64,000 bases of DNA from an uncultured Bacteroides sp. (GTDB lineage: Bacteria > Bacteroidota > Bacteroidia > Bacteroidales > Bacteroidaceae). The stretch spans positions 1 through 64,000 of the forward strand of contig CANSEY010000001.1 of assembly GCA_947646015.1 (NCBI GenBank). The letters run 5' to 3'. The notes under the pieces were generated by a model. That model was not told the DNA's origin, searched no databases, and saw only the letters and a list, made by a program, of their open reading frames with translations. Below, piece by piece: positions 27,654 to 37,703 of this stretch. The first letter of the stretch is position 1, and each line of letters begins with the position of its first letter. The translations under genes and the position numbers were made by a program.

Positions 27654-29729
27654 ATGAAAAGATATTTCATCATAAGTTTGCTTACTTTGGCAAGTACGGT
27701 CGCTCCTTTGACGGCTGTATTTGCCCAAAGTTCTTTTATCTACGAAAAAGGTAAATCGTTTAAAGATGTAAACGCCTCTCCAATGCCTCAGACCATCCGC
27801 CTGGACAGAACGGCAGAACCGGTCATTTATGAGAATGCAGTTCCTGAGAATGCAACCACTATATGCTACCGCATCCAACTGCCGTCTTATGTACGGGGGA
27901 CATTCTTCAGTCGGGATTCCCGCCCCGGAGATTACGAATGGCCCAACAATACCAATCGCCTCTTACCTTGGATGTTCAATCATCTGACAGACCTTACCCG
28001 GGACGACTATCCGGGTATTCCTTCCAACGCACGTCCTTCTACACTGGGAGACGCTTTATTGTTGCAACTGACCGATGGAAGCTATCTGTTCACCAAAGCA
28101 GTAGCGGGTGATAACAGCCTCAGCTGGTTTCAGGTAAATACCGACGGCTCGCTCAATTTATATGTATCGACATTGGGAACCGACCGGCTCGAACACAAAG
28201 TACCTGTAGCACTGGTTCAAAGTGCCGGCAACATTTATCAGGTATTCCGGCAGGCTTACGAAACCCTGATATCCGACCGGAACGTATCGGCCCTGCAAAA
28301 GCGCACGGAAAAGAACTATTTTGAGGCTCTGAACTATCTGGGATGGTGTACCTGGGAACATTACCATTTCGATATTGATGAAACAAAAATCCTGAATGAC
28401 CTGGATGCCATCGAAACCTCCGGAGTTCCTGTACGTTACGTACTGATCGACGATGGTCACCTGGCCAACAAGAATCGTCAACTGACAAGTTTTACCCCCG
28501 ATCCTCAACGTTTCCCGAACGGATGGGCTCCGATCATGGCACACAAAAACAAAGATAAAATACGTTGGATAGGATTGTGGTATGCCCTCTCCGGATATTG
28601 GATGGGAATCTCCCCCGATAATGATTTTCCAACCCATGTAAAAAACAGCCTCTATTCTTTCAATGGAAGTCTTTTGCCCGGTAAAAGCACCCCGAATATC
28701 GACACGTTCTACCAGTATTACGTTCACTCTCTGAAAACCCATGGATTCGATTTTCTTAAAGTAGACAATCAGGCATTCACCTTACCGCTTTACATGGGCT
28801 CTACTGAAGTCGTACGTCAGGCGAAAGAGTGTAATCTGGCATTGGAAAAGCAAACTCACGCACAGCAGGTGGGACTGATGAACTGCATGGCTCAAAACGT
28901 ACTTAACACGGACCACACCCTGCATAGCGGAGTTGCCCGTGTCAGCATTGACTATAAGAAATACAATGAGAACATGGCAAAGTCGCATCTCTTCCAGTCA
29001 TACACCAACACATTACTGCAAGGGCAAACCGTATGGCCGGATCACGATATGTTTCATTCCAGCGATACGATCTGTGGCAGTTTGATGGCTCGTTCCAAGG
29101 CTATTTCAGGCGGCCCGGTCTACCTGTCCGATTCTCCGAAAGAATTTGTAAAAGAGAATATTTTCCCACTGATCGATAAAGAGGGCAAAATATTCCGCCC
29201 GGAAGCCCCTGCCATTCCGACCCCGGAATCGGTACTGACCAATCCACTGCAAGACGGAAAGGCATACCGGGTATTCGCTCCTACCGGTGACGAGGCTGTA
29301 TCCGTCATTTGTTATAACCTCAACACCTCACCCAAACACCGGAAAGTAACCGCCGAAATAGACCCGAAGGATTATCTGTTACGCGAAACACTGACCGGCA
29401 AACCAACACCTCAACAAAAACGAGTGATTCTATTCGATTGGAATAATCGGACAGCCACTGAACTGACCGGTAAACAGACTGTAGAACTGGATGGCTTTAC
29501 CGACCGTCTATTCCATCTCTGTCCGATCCATGACGGATGGGCCGTTATCGGGATACAGGAAAAATATCTGTCACCTGCGGCCGTCCGGATTCTATCTTCG
29601 ACACCGGACAAATTGGTTCTCAATGTATTTTCTCCGGGAACTCTGAAAATATGGACAGAGAACTCCGGAAAACAAGAACTGAGAAACATTCAGGTAAAGG
29701 AAACCGGAAAAATAACCATCAGAAAATAA
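27654..29729 (+). CDS. GH36 / raffinose-synthase (Sip1)-like glycosidase
   Basis: A 691-residue exported protein (signal peptide ending VFAQ). The barrel has LGWCTWEHYHFDID at about 229-242, VLIDDGHL at about 263 and GFDFLKVDNQ with the likely nucleophile Asp371. GSLMARSKAISGGPVYLSDSP follows, typical of the Sip1/GH36 branch. Members act on alpha-galactosides, so it may remove terminal alpha-galactose. It lacks the plant-type N-terminal extension, and the C-terminus is an all-beta domain. It lies in the middle of the sulfatase-fucosidase operon. Confidence 0.82.
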   Translation: MKRYFIISLLTLASTVAPLTAVFAQSSFIYEKGKSFKDVNASPMPQTIRLDRTAEPVIYENAVPENATTICYRIQLPSYVRGTFFSRDSRPGDYEWPNNTNRLLPWMFNHLTDLTRDDYPGIPSNARPSTLGDALLLQLTDGSYLFTKAVAGDNSLSWFQVNTDGSLNLYVSTLGTDRLEHKVPVALVQSAGNIYQVFRQAYETLISDRNVSALQKRTEKNYFEALNYLGWCTWEHYHFDIDETKILNDLDAIETSGVPVRYVLIDDGHLANKNRQLTSFTPDPQRFPNGWAPIMAHKNKDKIRWIGLWYALSGYWMGISPDNDFPTHVKNSLYSFNGSLLPGKSTPNIDTFYQYYVHSLKTHGFDFLKVDNQAFTLPLYMGSTEVVRQAKECNLALEKQTHAQQVGLMNCMAQNVLNTDHTLHSGVARVSIDYKKYNENMAKSHLFQSYTNTLLQGQTVWPDHDMFHSSDTICGSLMARSKAISGGPVYLSDSPKEFVKENIFPLIDKEGKIFRPEAPAIPTPESVLTNPLQDGKAYRVFAPTGDEAVSVICYNLNTSPKHRKVTAEIDPKDYLLRETLTGKPTPQQKRVILFDWNNRTATELTGKQTVELDGFTDRLFHLCPIHDGWAVIGIQEKYLSPAAVRILSSTPDKLVLNVFSPGTLKIWTENSGKQELRNIQVKETGKITIRK

Positions 29730-29749
29730 TCCTCTAATATATAATTACG

Positions 29750-31306
29750 ATGAATAAGAAAATAATTATCCCCCTCGCACTGGCTCCATTGGCTGCCCCG
29801 GCTCTGCAAGCCCAGCACCAGCAGCCGAACGGACGTACGGACACACGCCCCAACATCATTCTCTTCATGGTAGACGACATGGGCTGGCAAGATACATCCC
29901 TGCCTTTCTGGACCCAAAAGACACACTACAACGAGGTATACGAAACTCCTAATATGGAGCGCCTTGCCAAACAAGGTATGATGTTCACCCAAGCCTATGC
30001 CAGCAGCATCAGTTCGCCCACCCGTTGTAGCCTGATTACAGGAACTAACGCCGCGCGTCACCGGGTAACCAACTGGACATATCCCAAAGGCCAGCAAACA
30101 GACCGCCCGAGCGATGTATTCAATGTAGCGGACTGGAATGTAAACGGGGTTTGCCAGGTTCCCAATATCGACCACACGTTTCAGGCAACCTCACTGGCAG
30201 AAATCCTGAAAGACAATGGCTACCACACGATTCATTGTGGGAAAGCACATTTCGGCGCCGTCAACACTCCGGGAGAAAGTCCTTATCACATGGGCTTTGA
30301 AGTCAACATAGCCGGACATGCAGGAGGCGGATTGGCAAGCTACCTGGGTGAAAATAATTACGGAAACCGGACGGACGGTAAACCGAATCCCTGGTTTGCC
30401 GTTCCGGGATTAGAGAAATACTGGGGAACCGATACTTTCGTCAGTGAAGCTCTGACGCTCGAAGCTATCAAAGCACTCGATCATGCCAAAGAATACAATC
30501 AGCCTTTCTTCCTCTACATGGCTCACTACGCTATCCATGTTCCGATCGATAAAGACAAACGCTTCTATCAAAAATATATCAATAAAGGATTGACTCCCAA
30601 AGAAGCTGCTTATGCGGCCCTGATCGAAGGTATGGACAAAAGTCTGGGTGACCTGATGGACTGGCTGGATAAAAACGGAGAAGCAGACAATACCATCGTC
30701 ATCTTTATGAGCGACAACGGCGGTCTGTCCAGCGAACCGGAATGGCGTGACGGAAAACTGCACACGCAGAACTCTCCTCTCAACAGTGGGAAAGGATCGG
30801 CTTACGAAGGCGGTGTCCGCGAACCGATGATCGTCCGCTGGCCGGGAGTTGTAAAACCGGATACCAAATGTGATAAATATTTAATTATCGAGGACTTCTA
30901 TCCGACCATACTCGAGATGGCACAAATCAAACATTATAAGACGGTACAGCCGATCGATGGAATTAGTTTTATGCCTCTGCTGACACATACCGGTGATCCG
31001 TCCAAAGGACGCAGCCTGCACTGGAACTTCCCTAATCATTGGGGAAACGACGGTCCCGGCATCGGCCCGACTTGTACCGTACGCAAAGGTGACTGGAAGT
31101 TGATTTACTACTATGACAGCGGTAAAAAAGAGTTGTTCAATATTCCGGAAGATATAGGAGAAAAGAATGACCTGGCAGCCCTACATCCGGACATTGTGAA
31201 AAGTTTATCTAAAGAGCTGGGTGACTATTTGCGCAAAGTAGGCGGCCAACGCCCTTCATTCAAATCAACCGGAAAGCCATGCCCATGGCCGGACGAAATC
31301 AAATAA
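29750..31306 (+). CDS. Arylsulfatase-like sulfatase, serine-type
   Basis: A 518-residue exported S1-type sulfatase (N-terminal signal ending LQAQ). Motifs: ILFMVDDMGWQD (metal site), SSPTRC with Ser88 as the predicted formylglycine position, HCGKAHFGA, and IFMSDNGG late in the site. It is a different subfamily from the sulfatase at 24.8 kb: longer, with a larger insert around the NNYGNRTDGKPNPW segment. It is last of the operon, and a bidirectional terminator follows. Confidence 0.92.
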   Translation: MNKKIIIPLALAPLAAPALQAQHQQPNGRTDTRPNIILFMVDDMGWQDTSLPFWTQKTHYNEVYETPNMERLAKQGMMFTQAYASSISSPTRCSLITGTNAARHRVTNWTYPKGQQTDRPSDVFNVADWNVNGVCQVPNIDHTFQATSLAEILKDNGYHTIHCGKAHFGAVNTPGESPYHMGFEVNIAGHAGGGLASYLGENNYGNRTDGKPNPWFAVPGLEKYWGTDTFVSEALTLEAIKALDHAKEYNQPFFLYMAHYAIHVPIDKDKRFYQKYINKGLTPKEAAYAALIEGMDKSLGDLMDWLDKNGEADNTIVIFMSDNGGLSSEPEWRDGKLHTQNSPLNSGKGSAYEGGVREPMIVRWPGVVKPDTKCDKYLIIEDFYPTILEMAQIKHYKTVQPIDGISFMPLLTHTGDPSKGRSLHWNFPNHWGNDGPGIGPTCTVRKGDWKLIYYYDSGKKELFNIPEDIGEKNDLAALHPDIVKSLSKELGDYLRKVGGQRPSFKSTGKPCPWPDEIK

Positions 31307-31335
31307 CCGAGCGAATATAATTACTTTTTATAGAG

Positions 31336-31373
31336 AGGAGAACCTAAGACATTACGCATCTTTCGGTTCTCCT
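31336..31373. terminator. Bidirectional terminator between convergent genes
   Basis: AGGAGAACC at 31336-31344 pairs with GGTTCTCCT at 31365-31373 and T-rich sequence follows. It closes the glycan operon and the leftward HAD gene. Confidence 0.6.
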
Positions 31374-31385
31374 TTCTGTTTTCTA

Positions 31386-32033
31386 TCAAACAATAGACAA
31401 AATAGTTTCCGCCTTGTCTGCTATATAATCCGGACAGAATGATTCAAGCTCCGTACGGGGGCGGAATCCCCACGTGACTCCACAGGAAGTAACTCCACTA
31501 TTGATAGCCGTCTGCATATCCACTCCCGAATCGCCGACATACAGCACTTCGTCTTTCGAAACACCGGCAATCCGCAAAATATCATGCACCACAGCAGGAT
31601 CCGGCTTCACCTTCACTCCCTCACGCTGCCCAAATACAGCAACAAACCGGATTCCTGGGAAATAATGTGCTATCAGCTTCTCGGTGGCTGCCTGATATTT
31701 GTTGGAAGCCACGGCCAATTTATAACCTTTATGCTGCAATGTTTCCAACAATTCCGGAATTCCCGGATAAGGGCGACTCTCGTCGGCATTATGCCGGTCG
31801 TAATGCAAAAGAAATTCTTTACGAACGCGGAGCACATTCTCCTCGGTTTTCTCTCCTTCGGGTAATGCACGCTCAAACAATTTGTTGATGCCGTTACCTA
31901 CCATGAAGTTATAGGAAGCGACTTCATGAGTCGGATATCCCAAAGTTTGCAGAGCATGATTCGTACTATGTGCCAAATCGGCAATGGTATTCAATAAAGT
32001 ACCATCCAAATCGAATATTATCAGTTTCTTCAT
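31386..32033 (-). CDS. HAD-family phosphatase, phosphoglycolate phosphatase-like
   Basis: A 215-residue cytoplasmic hydrolase with all HAD motifs: FDLDGTLLNT (nucleophile and acid Asp), VASNKYQ (motif II), KVKPDP (motif III Lys) and YVGDSGVDM (motif IV). The alpha-helical cap (about 16-80) puts it in subfamily I, with Gph and PGMB-like enzymes. The substrate could be phosphoglycolate or another sugar phosphate. It stands alone with its own promoter. Confidence 0.88.
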   Translation of the reverse strand: MKKLIIFDLDGTLLNTIADLAHSTNHALQTLGYPTHEVASYNFMVGNGINKLFERALPEGEKTEENVLRVRKEFLLHYDRHNADESRPYPGIPELLETLQHKGYKLAVASNKYQAATEKLIAHYFPGIRFVAVFGQREGVKVKPDPAVVHDILRIAGVSKDEVLYVGDSGVDMQTAINSGVTSCGVTWGFRPRTELESFCPDYIADKAETILSIV

Positions 32034-32057
32034 ATCTTTATACCTCTATGTTTACGA

Positions 32058-32065
32058 CAAAGATA
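32058..32065 (-). promoter_or_regulatory. -7 promoter box of the HAD phosphatase
   Basis: CAAAGATA on plus, TATCTTTG on minus, 24 bases before the ATG. Confidence 0.65.
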
Positions 32066-32174
32066 CGGATAATTCAGCGGTAACTTTACTGCCATCCCAC
32101 CTACAAGCTTTATAATAATTGTTAACGGAAAAACAGAATCAGTCCGAAAAGCTCCTTTTTCAAAGAAAATATTT

Positions 32175-32182
32175 TAAGTTTG
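32175..32182 (+). promoter_or_regulatory. -7 promoter box of the small membrane protein-hydrolase pair
   Basis: TAAGTTTG, 56 bases ahead of the ATG at 32239. Confidence 0.5.
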
Positions 32183-32238
32183 TGAAATAGCAACAAAAAG
32201 GGAAGAATTTGAACTTAAAAACTGAAAAGGAGACGCTT

Positions 32239-32535
32239 ATGGGATCAAAGAAAACAGACTTAATGCGTATTTCATATTTTGTAGCCATCGTGATATTGGT
32301 ATGTCTGATAGGTAATCTCAAAGACCTTTGGCTACAATCGTGGACCGACCTGATCATCTATCTGATAGTCCTGTTTGCCGCCGCCGAATGTCTGTTCAGT
32401 ACGTTTGCACGCATCCGTGCGGTCGGAGAGCAAAAACAGCCCCGTTGGCTGACTTCTATCTCCCTGCTGATTTACGGAATCCTTTTCCTCGGAACTCTAT
32501 TTTTTATCGGAGATTTCTTAATAAACAAGTTATGA
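32239..32535 (+). CDS. Small integral membrane protein, unknown
   Basis: A 98-residue protein with three likely membrane helices: ISYFVAIVILVCLIG, DLIIYLIVLFAAAECLF and ISLLIYGILFLGTLFFIG. No family is recognised. Its stop codon overlaps the start of the next gene (ATGA at 32532-32535), so the two are translationally coupled; it may anchor or support the exported hydrolase. The ATG at 32239 was preferred to a TTG at 32209. Confidence 0.7.
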   Translation: MGSKKTDLMRISYFVAIVILVCLIGNLKDLWLQSWTDLIIYLIVLFAAAECLFSTFARIRAVGEQKQPRWLTSISLLIYGILFLGTLFFIGDFLINKL

Positions 32536-33875
32536 TAAAGAAAAATCTACTCAAAGGAATCTGCCTGCTATGGCTATTGCTGGCAGTAACTCCTGTATTG
32601 CAAGCCCAGGATCGTGCGCAACAGGCATCCGAACTTCTCGACCGACTGATTGCAGGCCAAGGAGACAGTGTGTATGTACATCTGGACGATAACATCCGGA
32701 AAATGCTTTCCGTAGAGATGTTGAACGGACTGTTCAAGCAATTGGAACAACAAGCAGGTAAGTATCAGTCGCATGGAGAGTGGAACACCGAACCAATAAA
32801 CGGTATGACTGTTTATTATTGCGACGTTAAGTTCGAACGCTTACCATTGCGTTTTCTCACAGCGTTCAATCCGGACGGAAAGGTGAATACCATTCGTTTC
32901 GTACCTGTTCCGCCTGAAAAGACCACTCCCCCGACGACATCGGTACAAGATAAAATAAAAGAGACAGACATACAGGTTTGTACGGGGAATTTCAAGCTTC
33001 CCGGCACACTGACTCTTCCTAAAAACGGCAAAGATCTGCCGGTAGTCATTTTGGTACATGGCTCGGGGGCCAGCGACCGGGACGAAACGGTAGGGGCCAA
33101 TAAACCTTTTCGGGACCTCGCGTATGGACTGGCCGAGCGTGGAATAGCCGTGATCCGTTATGACAAGCGCACCAAAGTATATGGAGCCGACAGCGCACCT
33201 GCAGGCAAAGAAATTACTTTCGATGAAGAATCAGTGGATGACGCCCTTTCGGCAATTAAACTTGCCCGTTCCATACCGACAATAAATCCCGAACGGATCT
33301 ACATTCTCGGACATAGCCTGGGAGGCACCTTGGCTCCCCGCATCGCCCAACGTAGCGATAAAGTTCCGGCAGGGATTATTCTGCTTGCCGGTGCAGCCCG
33401 TCCACTCGAAGATCTGTTTATAAGTCAGGTGAAGTTTCTCGCCTCTGCACTCCCATCGGCTAAAGATATTGAAAAGGAAATAGCCGAATTACAGAAACAA
33501 GTGGACAACGTGAAAAGGCTGGGTACAGACACATTCGACATTACAACTCCTTTGCCCATGAATCTCTCTCAAGCTTACTGGATGCTTGCCAATCAATATA
33601 AACCTTTGGAAGTGGTCCGAAAACTGACTCTCCCCATACTTGTCCTTCAAGGCGAACGTGATTATCAGGTCACCATGCAAGATTTCGAATTATGGCAATC
33701 CGCCCTGGCAAAGCATCCGAATGCGATATTTAAATCTTATCCCCGACTCAATCATCTGTTTCAGGAAGGAGAAGGGAAGTCAACCCCTCTTGAATACAGC
33801 CGTCCCTCCTCTATTCCTTCTTACGTGACGGATGACATCGCAGCTTTCATCAACCGACCCAAGCCCGGTAACTGA
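32532..33875 (+). CDS. Exported alpha/beta hydrolase with DUF3887-like N-terminus
   Basis: A 447-residue protein: signal peptide ending VLQAQ, an N-terminal alpha+beta domain of about 110 residues (RAQQASELLDRLIAGQ...FNPDGKVNTIRF), and a serine hydrolase domain. The latter has the oxyanion motif LVHGSGASDRDE, the nucleophile elbow GHSLGG, a late Asp in LQGERDYQV and the His in RLNHLF. An esterase or peptidase role in the periplasm is likely; the substrate is unknown. It overlaps the small membrane protein gene by 4 bases (ATGA). Confidence 0.85.
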   Translation: MIKKNLLKGICLLWLLLAVTPVLQAQDRAQQASELLDRLIAGQGDSVYVHLDDNIRKMLSVEMLNGLFKQLEQQAGKYQSHGEWNTEPINGMTVYYCDVKFERLPLRFLTAFNPDGKVNTIRFVPVPPEKTTPPTTSVQDKIKETDIQVCTGNFKLPGTLTLPKNGKDLPVVILVHGSGASDRDETVGANKPFRDLAYGLAERGIAVIRYDKRTKVYGADSAPAGKEITFDEESVDDALSAIKLARSIPTINPERIYILGHSLGGTLAPRIAQRSDKVPAGIILLAGAARPLEDLFISQVKFLASALPSAKDIEKEIAELQKQVDNVKRLGTDTFDITTPLPMNLSQAYWMLANQYKPLEVVRKLTLPILVLQGERDYQVTMQDFELWQSALAKHPNAIFKSYPRLNHLFQEGEGKSTPLEYSRPSSIPSYVTDDIAAFINRPKPGN

Positions 33876-34112
33876 TGACAACGGAAACAACAGTTCCAAC
33901 AAACAAACGTTATTTATCCGTACAAGATCACCCATCCCCCATCCTTCTCAATCGCCCCTTCCTTTTTTGAAAATCGGCATCGGTATCATTGTGGTTTTGA
34001 TAAATACCATCTATCATCACACCCGGACAAGCAGGATAGCAGAAAAACTAGAAACAACAACGATCCACTCTGTATCAACAACTTAAACGACTTCACTTTC
34101 AGTATATAAAAT

Positions 34113-34235
34113 GCTTGATTTAACAGAGTGTTAAAACAAGTGTTTTGTTTGCAAAGAACAAGTCTTTTAAACACAAAACACTTCTTCTTTGCCAACAAAA
34201 AGAAAACACCCGGAAAACCGCATTAACAATGTTAA
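34113..34235 (+). repeat. Intergenic element copy B (123 bp)
   Basis: Aligns end to end with 199-322 (124 bp), and both end in TTAACAATGTTAA. This copy also carries two interleaved complementary pairs. AAGTGTTTTGT (34138-34148) pairs with 34173-34183; GCAAAGAA (34151-34158) pairs with 34185-34192. It lies 138 bases ahead of the dxs ATG, upstream of its -7 boxes, so it is probably DNA-acting unless transcribed from further upstream. Confidence 0.5.
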
Positions 34236-34345
34236 CGAAAGAGGAGACCACATTTATAAGTCCATAAGGTTGTCAGTCCGCCTCCCTTTCCACTCTTACT
34301 TATTAAATTTCCAATCAAAAAGATGCTCCTTCCGCTTTCTTTTAC

Positions 34346-34365
34346 TAAATTTGCATTTAAATTTG
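34346..34365 (+). promoter_or_regulatory. Tandem -7 promoter boxes of dxs
   Basis: TAAATTTG occurs at 34346-34353 and again at 34358-34365. The second is only 8 bases before the ATG, so the first is the likelier promoter. Both lie inside an upstream in-frame extension, favouring the ATG at 34374. Confidence 0.5.
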
Positions 34366-34373
34366 CCCGAATC

Positions 34374-36320
34374 ATGAAGAATGAACCAACATATAGCTTG
34401 CTAAACGCCATCAATTATCCCAAAGACCTGCGCCAACTGAGCGTAGATCAATTGCCGGAGGTATGCGAGGAATTAAGGCAGGACATCATTAAGGAACTAT
34501 CGTGCAACCCGGGACACTTCGCTGCCAGCCTCGGTGTGGTAGAACTGACTGTAGCACTGCACTATGTGTACAACACTCCTTATGATCGTATTGTCTGGGA
34601 TGTGGGACATCAGGCCTACGGACACAAGATACTGACCGGACGGCGTGAAGCTTTCTCTACCAACCGTAAACTAGGCGGTATCCGTCCTTTTCCCTCACCG
34701 GAAGAGAGTGAATATGACACATTCACTTGCGGTCATGCCTCCAACTCCATCTCGGCAGCGTTGGGTATGGCAGTGGCAGCCGAGAGAAAAGGAGAAAAAG
34801 ACCGCCATGTAGTAGCCGTTATCGGTGACGGATCCATGAGCGGAGGACTTGCTTTCGAAGGATTGAACAATGCTTCATCGACTGCGAACAACCTGCTGAT
34901 CATACTCAATGATAATGACATGGCCATCGACCGCAGCGTAGGCGGCATGAAACAATATCTGTTCAATCTCACTACTTCGAACCGATACAACCAACTGCGT
35001 TTCAAGACATCCCGCCTGTTATTCAAAATGGGATTACTCAATGAAGAACGTCGGAAGGCCTTGATAAGATTGGGAAACAGCCTGAAATCTCTGGCAGCCC
35101 AACAGCAGAATATCTTCGAAGGAATGAATATCCGATACTTCGGTCCCATCGACGGACACGATGTAAAAAACATAGCCCGTATCCTGCATGATATTAAAGA
35201 TATGCAGGGACCAAAGATTCTACACCTCCACACCATCAAAGGAAAGGGATTTGGTCCGGCAGAAAAACAGGCTACTATATGGCATGCCCCGGGTAAGTTC
35301 GATCCGGTAACAGGAAAACGTATTGTAGCCAATACGGACGGGATGCCTCCCCTGTTTCAGGATGTATTCGGGCATACGCTGGTAGAACTGGCGGAAAAGA
35401 ACAAACGGATCATGGGAGTCACCCCTGCCATGCCGAGCGGCTGCTCCATGAACATGCTGATGGATCGTATGCCGGATCGCGCCTTTGACGTAGGCATTGC
35501 CGAAGGACATGCCGTGACCTTCTCCGGAGGTATGGCAAAAGACGGATTACTGCCCTTCTGCAACATCTATTCCTCGTTTATGCAGCGGGCTTACGATAAC
35601 ATTATCCATGACGTAGCGATACAAAAACTAAATGTAGTATTCTGTCTTGACCGCGCCGGACTGGTAGGTGAAGACGGTCCTACGCACCACGGTGTGTTCG
35701 ACATGGCTTATCTACGCCCGATCCCCAACCTGACTATTTCGTCACCGATGGACGAACATGAGTTGCGGCGCTTGATGTATACTGCCCAATTGCCCGACAA
35801 AGGGCCTTTTGCCATCCGTTATCCGCGCGGGCGGGGTTCGTTGGTGGACTGGGAATGTCCGTTGGAAGAGATTCCGGTGGGAAAAGGACGGAAACTAAAG
35901 GACGGAAACGATCTGGCAGTAATTACAATCGGCCCTATCGGCAAGTTGGCTGCCCGTGCCATCGAACGTGCTGAAGCAGATACCGGCATTTCCGTAGCGC
36001 ATTATGACTTTCGTTTCCTCAAGCCGCTCGATGAAGAGCTACTGCACGAAGTCGGCAAAAAGTTCCGCCATATCGTAACGATAGAAGATGGAATCATTAA
36101 AGGAGGTATGGGATGCGCCATACTCGAATTTATGGCCGATAACGGATATTATCCCGAAATCAGGCGCATCGGTGTACCGGATCAGTTCATTGAACACGGA
36201 TCGGTGCAGCAACTCTACCACTTGTGCGGGATGGATGAAGAAGGAATTTACAAGGTAATTACTAAAAACGAATTACGAATGGATGCTCCTGTGGAAAGCT
36301 GCATGGCTACCCATTCTTAA
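34374..36320 (+). CDS. dxs: 1-deoxy-D-xylulose-5-phosphate synthase
   Basis: A 648-residue cytoplasmic, thiamine-diphosphate-dependent enzyme joining pyruvate and glyceraldehyde 3-phosphate, first step of the MEP isoprenoid pathway. Visible motifs: [36 protein letters not shown], the ThDP/Mg motif [17 protein letters not shown], and [13 protein letters not shown] and [15 protein letters not shown] in the transketolase-like second half. The length suits the family. trkA follows after 38 bases and is probably cotranscribed. Confidence 0.96.
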   Translation: MKNEPTYSLLNAINYPKDLRQLSVDQLPEVCEELRQDIIKELSCNPGHFAASLGVVELTVALHYVYNTPYDRIVWDVGHQAYGHKILTGRREAFSTNRKLGGIRPFPSPEESEYDTFTCGHASNSISAALGMAVAAERKGEKDRHVVAVIGDGSMSGGLAFEGLNNASSTANNLLIILNDNDMAIDRSVGGMKQYLFNLTTSNRYNQLRFKTSRLLFKMGLLNEERRKALIRLGNSLKSLAAQQQNIFEGMNIRYFGPIDGHDVKNIARILHDIKDMQGPKILHLHTIKGKGFGPAEKQATIWHAPGKFDPVTGKRIVANTDGMPPLFQDVFGHTLVELAEKNKRIMGVTPAMPSGCSMNMLMDRMPDRAFDVGIAEGHAVTFSGGMAKDGLLPFCNIYSSFMQRAYDNIIHDVAIQKLNVVFCLDRAGLVGEDGPTHHGVFDMAYLRPIPNLTISSPMDEHELRRLMYTAQLPDKGPFAIRYPRGRGSLVDWECPLEEIPVGKGRKLKDGNDLAVITIGPIGKLAARAIERAEADTGISVAHYDFRFLKPLDEELLHEVGKKFRHIVTIEDGIIKGGMGCAILEFMADNGYYPEIRRIGVPDQFIEHGSVQQLYHLCGMDEEGIYKVITKNELRMDAPVESCMATHS

Positions 36321-36358
36321 TCCCCCAATACGCAATAGAACCGCAATTTGCAATCACA

Positions 36359-37699
36359 ATGAAGATAATTATTGCTGGTGCCGGAGCTGTAGGCACCCAT
36401 TTGGCTAAATTACTCTCACGCGAGAAACAGGACATCATCCTGATGGACGATGACGAAGAGAAACTAAGTACGCTTAGTTCTAACTTCGACCTGATGACTG
36501 TTACGGCCTCTCCTTCGTCCATATCAGGACTGAAAGAGGTAGGCATCAAAGAGGCAGACCTCTTTATCGCCGTCACTCCCGATGAAAGCCGGAATATGAC
36601 CGCATGCATGCTTGCCACCAATCTGGGAGCCGAAAAGACAGTAGCCCGCATCGACAATTACGAATACCTGCTGCCAAAGAACAAAGAGTTCTTCCAGAAA
36701 CTGGGTGTCGACTCCCTTATTTACCCGGAAATGCTGGCTGCCAAGGAGATCGTATCGTCCATGCGTATGAGTTGGGTGCGCCAATGGTGGGAATTTTGCG
36801 GAGGATCACTTATCCTGATCGGTACAAAGATGCGTGAAAAAGCCGAAATACTGAATGTCACGCTGGCCGAACTGGGTGCGCCGGATATTCCCTATCACGT
36901 AGTAGCCATCAAACGGGGCACCGAAACCATTATCCCCCGTGGAGACGATACCATCAAACTGCACGATATCGTATACTTCACCACTACCCGGAAATACATC
37001 CCTTACATCCGAAAAATTGCCGGAAAGGAAGAATATGCCGACGTACGCAATGTGATGATTATGGGCGGCAGCCGCATCGCAGTCCGTACAGCACAATATG
37101 TACCGGATTACATGCAGGTAAAAATTGTGGATAACGACATAAACCGCTGTAACCGCCTGACAGAGTTGCTCGATGATAAGACCATGATTATCAACGGAGA
37201 CGGACGAGATATGGACCTGTTGATTGAAGAGGGACTGAAAAACACGGAAGCTTTCGTAGCCTTGACCGGTAACTCTGAGACCAATATCCTGGCCTGCCTT
37301 GCCGCCAAACGCATGGGAGTGAGCAAAACAGTGGCGGAAGTGGAAAATATCGATTACATCGGTATGGCGGAAAGCCTGGACATCGGTACGGTAATCAATA
37401 AAAAAATGATTGCCGCCAGCCACATCTACCAGATGATGCTCGATGCAGACGTTTCGAATGTGAAGTGCCTGACCTTTGCCAATGCGGACGTAGCAGAGTT
37501 CACAGTACCCGAAAACGCCAAAATTACCAAAAACAAAGTGAAAGACCTGGGACTGCCCAAAGGGACCACTATCGGTGGCCTGATCCGCAACGGAGAAGGT
37601 ATACTGGTTACGGGTGATACCCTTATTCAGGCAGGTGACCACGTCGTCGTATTCTGCCTCAGCATGATGATCAAGAAGATAGAAAAGTACTTTAATTGA
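36359..37699 (+). CDS. trkA: Trk potassium uptake regulator TrkA
   Basis: A 446-residue cytoplasmic gating protein with two tandem RCK units. Nucleotide-binding GAGAVGTHLAKLL opens the first and IMGGSRIAVRTAQYV the second; each is followed by a TrkA_C subdomain (IPRGDDTIKLHDIV and LIQAGDHVVVFC). It binds NAD(H) or ATP and controls the TrkH channel, whose gene starts 4 bases after it. Confidence 0.95.
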   Translation: MKIIIAGAGAVGTHLAKLLSREKQDIILMDDDEEKLSTLSSNFDLMTVTASPSSISGLKEVGIKEADLFIAVTPDESRNMTACMLATNLGAEKTVARIDNYEYLLPKNKEFFQKLGVDSLIYPEMLAAKEIVSSMRMSWVRQWWEFCGGSLILIGTKMREKAEILNVTLAELGAPDIPYHVVAIKRGTETIIPRGDDTIKLHDIVYFTTTRKYIPYIRKIAGKEEYADVRNVMIMGGSRIAVRTAQYVPDYMQVKIVDNDINRCNRLTELLDDKTMIINGDGRDMDLLIEEGLKNTEAFVALTGNSETNILACLAAKRMGVSKTVAEVENIDYIGMAESLDIGTVINKKMIAASHIYQMMLDADVSNVKCLTFANADVAEFTVPENAKITKNKVKDLGLPKGTTIGGLIRNGEGILVTGDTLIQAGDHVVVFCLSMMIKKIEKYFN

Positions 37700-37703
37700 T
37701 GGT

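Larger units (their letters stand above)
33876..34373 (+). other. Non-coding gap before dxs
   Basis: About 500 bases without a convincing gene. The first 230 bases show nothing I recognise; an 84-codon frame here overlaps the hydrolase gene and has no family likeness. The second part holds intergenic element copy B (34113-34235) and the tandem -7 boxes of dxs. Confidence 0.6.

Noticed and set aside
33832..34086. 84-codon plus-strand frame with one hydrophobic stretch
   Set aside because: Overlaps the end of the hydrolase gene by 44 bases, has no promoter box and no recognisable family.
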